Of a stretch of DNA of 64,000 nt, positions 63,062 to 64,000 are shown one piece after another. How positions within the stretch are numbered: the first letter of the stretch is position 1; the number at the start of each line of letters is the position of its first letter. The stretch is from Saccharothrix violaceirubra. GTDB taxonomy: Bacteria > Actinomycetota > Actinomycetes > Mycobacteriales > Pseudonocardiaceae. The position numbers and the translations under genes are program-made. A model generated the notes under the pieces. The model was not told where the DNA came from. It searched no databases and saw only the letters and a program-made list of their open reading frames with translations. The DNA lies in contig NZ_JACHJS010000001.1 of assembly GCF_014203755.1 (NCBI RefSeq), forward strand, positions 2,356,001 to 2,420,000. Reading direction: 5' to 3'.

Positions 63062-64000
63062 GTGAGCGCACCCAGCACGCTGCACAAGCCGGTGCACCCG
63101 GTCCGGTTCGTGACCGCGGCGAGCCTGTTCGACGGGCACGACGCCGCCATCAACATCATGCGCCGCATCCTCCAGACCCAGGGCGTCGAGGTCGTGCACC
63201 TGGGCCACAACCGCTCGGTACGCGAGGTCGTGGCCGCCGCCGTGCAGGAGGACGTGCAGGGCATCGCGATCAGCGCCTACCAGGGCGGGCACGTCGAGTA
63301 CTTCTCCTACCTCGTCGAACTGCTGAACGAGCGCGGCGCCGGGCACATCAGGGTCTACGGCGGCGGTGGCGGCGTCATCGTGCCCGAGGAGATCGAGCTG
63401 CTGCACTCGCGCGGCGTGGCCCGCATCTTCTCGCCCGCCGACGGGCAGAAGCTGGGCCTCGCCCGCATGATCAACACCATGGTCGAGGAGTGCGACGTCG
63501 ACCTCGCCGAGCGCCTGCCCGACTCGTGGGACGGCCTGCTCGCGGGCGGCGAGGACGACCTGTCCCGGGCCATCACCCTCATCGAGGCCGGCCGGCTGCC
63601 CGACGACGTGCGCGCCCGCCTGGTCAAGGCGGCCGACGCGCGGGCCGTCCCGGTCCTGGGCATCACCGGCACCGGCGGCTCGGGCAAGTCCTCGCTCACC
63701 GACGAGCTGGTCCGCCGGTTCCGGCTCGACCAGCAGGACAAGCTGCGCATCGCCGTGCTCGCCATCGACCCCACGCGGCGGCGCGGCGGCGGCGCCCTGC
63801 TCGGCGACCGCATCCGGATGAACTGCCTGGAGGGCGACCGGGTGTTCTTCCGGTCGCTGGCCACCCGACGGGCGGGCACCGAGGTGCCCGACGGCCTGTC
63901 CGACGCGATCCTCGCCTGCAAGGCCGCCGGGTTCGACCTGGTCGTCGTCGAGACGCCCGGCATCGGTCAGGGCGACGCCGCGATCGTGCCCTACGTCGAC
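63062..64000 (+). CDS. icmF: IcmF: fused isobutyryl-CoA mutase, N-terminal part (cut by window edge)
   Basis: From GTG 63062 with GAAGGAG; 313 codons are inside the window and the frame is open at the end. The B12-binding domain comes first (SLFDGHDAAINIMRRILQ with the base-off His, then ISAYQGGHVEYF and GGGGG). A G-protein chaperone domain follows, with a P-loop in GITGTGGSGKSSL, then AIDPTRRRGGGALLGDRI and VVVETPGIGQ. This order, B12 domain then MeaB-like GTPase in one chain, is specific to IcmF; the substrate-binding part would follow beyond the window. IcmF interconverts isobutyryl-CoA and n-butyryl-CoA using adenosylcobalamin. Confidence 0.93.
   Translation, partial: MSAPSTLHKPVHPVRFVTAASLFDGHDAAINIMRRILQTQGVEVVHLGHNRSVREVVAAAVQEDVQGIAISAYQGGHVEYFSYLVELLNERGAGHIRVYGGGGGVIVPEEIELLHSRGVARIFSPADGQKLGLARMINTMVEECDVDLAERLPDSWDGLLAGGEDDLSRAITLIEAGRLPDDVRARLVKAADARAVPVLGITGTGGSGKSSLTDELVRRFRLDQQDKLRIAVLAIDPTRRRGGGALLGDRIRMNCLEGDRVFFRSLATRRAGTEVPDGLSDAILACKAAGFDLVVVETPGIGQGDAAIVPYVD

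Overview
This is high-GC actinobacterial DNA with GTG starts, 4-base start/stop overlaps and many leaderless-looking promoters. The paf-tat-helY block, an IcmF-type mutase and a large non-ribosomal peptide synthetase (NRPS) locus suggest a filamentous actinomycete, most likely of the Pseudonocardiales (Saccharothrix-, Lentzea- or Actinosynnema-like). That placement is inferred from gene content, not from a marker gene.

Layout. Positions 1-7690 are the conserved block pafB(partial)-pafC-small membrane gene-tatA-tatC-lipid kinase-helY. A low-GC secreted-protein gene carrying TTA codons sits between pafC and tatA. Positions 7795-16305 hold housekeeping and accessory genes: a DUF4333 protein, an Eis-like acetyltransferase, a FEN-type exonuclease, an M24 peptidase coupled to an Lrp regulator, a minisatellite-rich 0.85 kb gap, a frameshifted GlxA-type regulator, a DJ-1/PfpI protein and an MFS transporter. 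Positions 16763-25769 hold a membrane diguanylate cyclase, a large TPR protein with a degenerate CHAT-like segment, a DUF4865 protein, a PLP decarboxylase, a DEAD-box helicase and a MarR regulator.

The centrepiece is a compact minus-strand operon from 54701 down to 25824: PBP-type thioesterase, NRPS A (2545 aa), NRPS B (6155 aa), MFS exporter, MbtH. It has eight modules: A-T / C-(A remnant)-T-E / C-A-T / C-A-T-E / C-A-T / C-A-T-E / C-A-T / C-A-T-E. There is no thioesterase domain; the line ends in an epimerase, and the upstream serine hydrolase has the architecture of the SurE/PBP-type cyclases that act on D-terminal peptides. Epimerases in modules 2, 4, 6 and 8, with matching condensation-domain types, predict a cyclic octapeptide of strictly alternating L and D residues. 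The hand-read adenylation codes are X-?-Thr-basic-basic-basic-Thr-X. Module 2 has lost its adenylation core and must be loaded by another A domain; the mirror symmetry of the codes points to A1.

Positions 55136-64000 hold a small membrane-anchored protein, a small alarmone synthetase, a DMT permease, an intact IS element, a degenerate HATPase-like protein, a YceI/MarR divergent pair with paired operators, an acyl-CoA synthetase, a 53-aa gene and the start of icmF. The IS element has a 5-bp target duplication and split a dispersed 22-bp tandem repeat. That repeat family occurs at four intergenic sites in the window.
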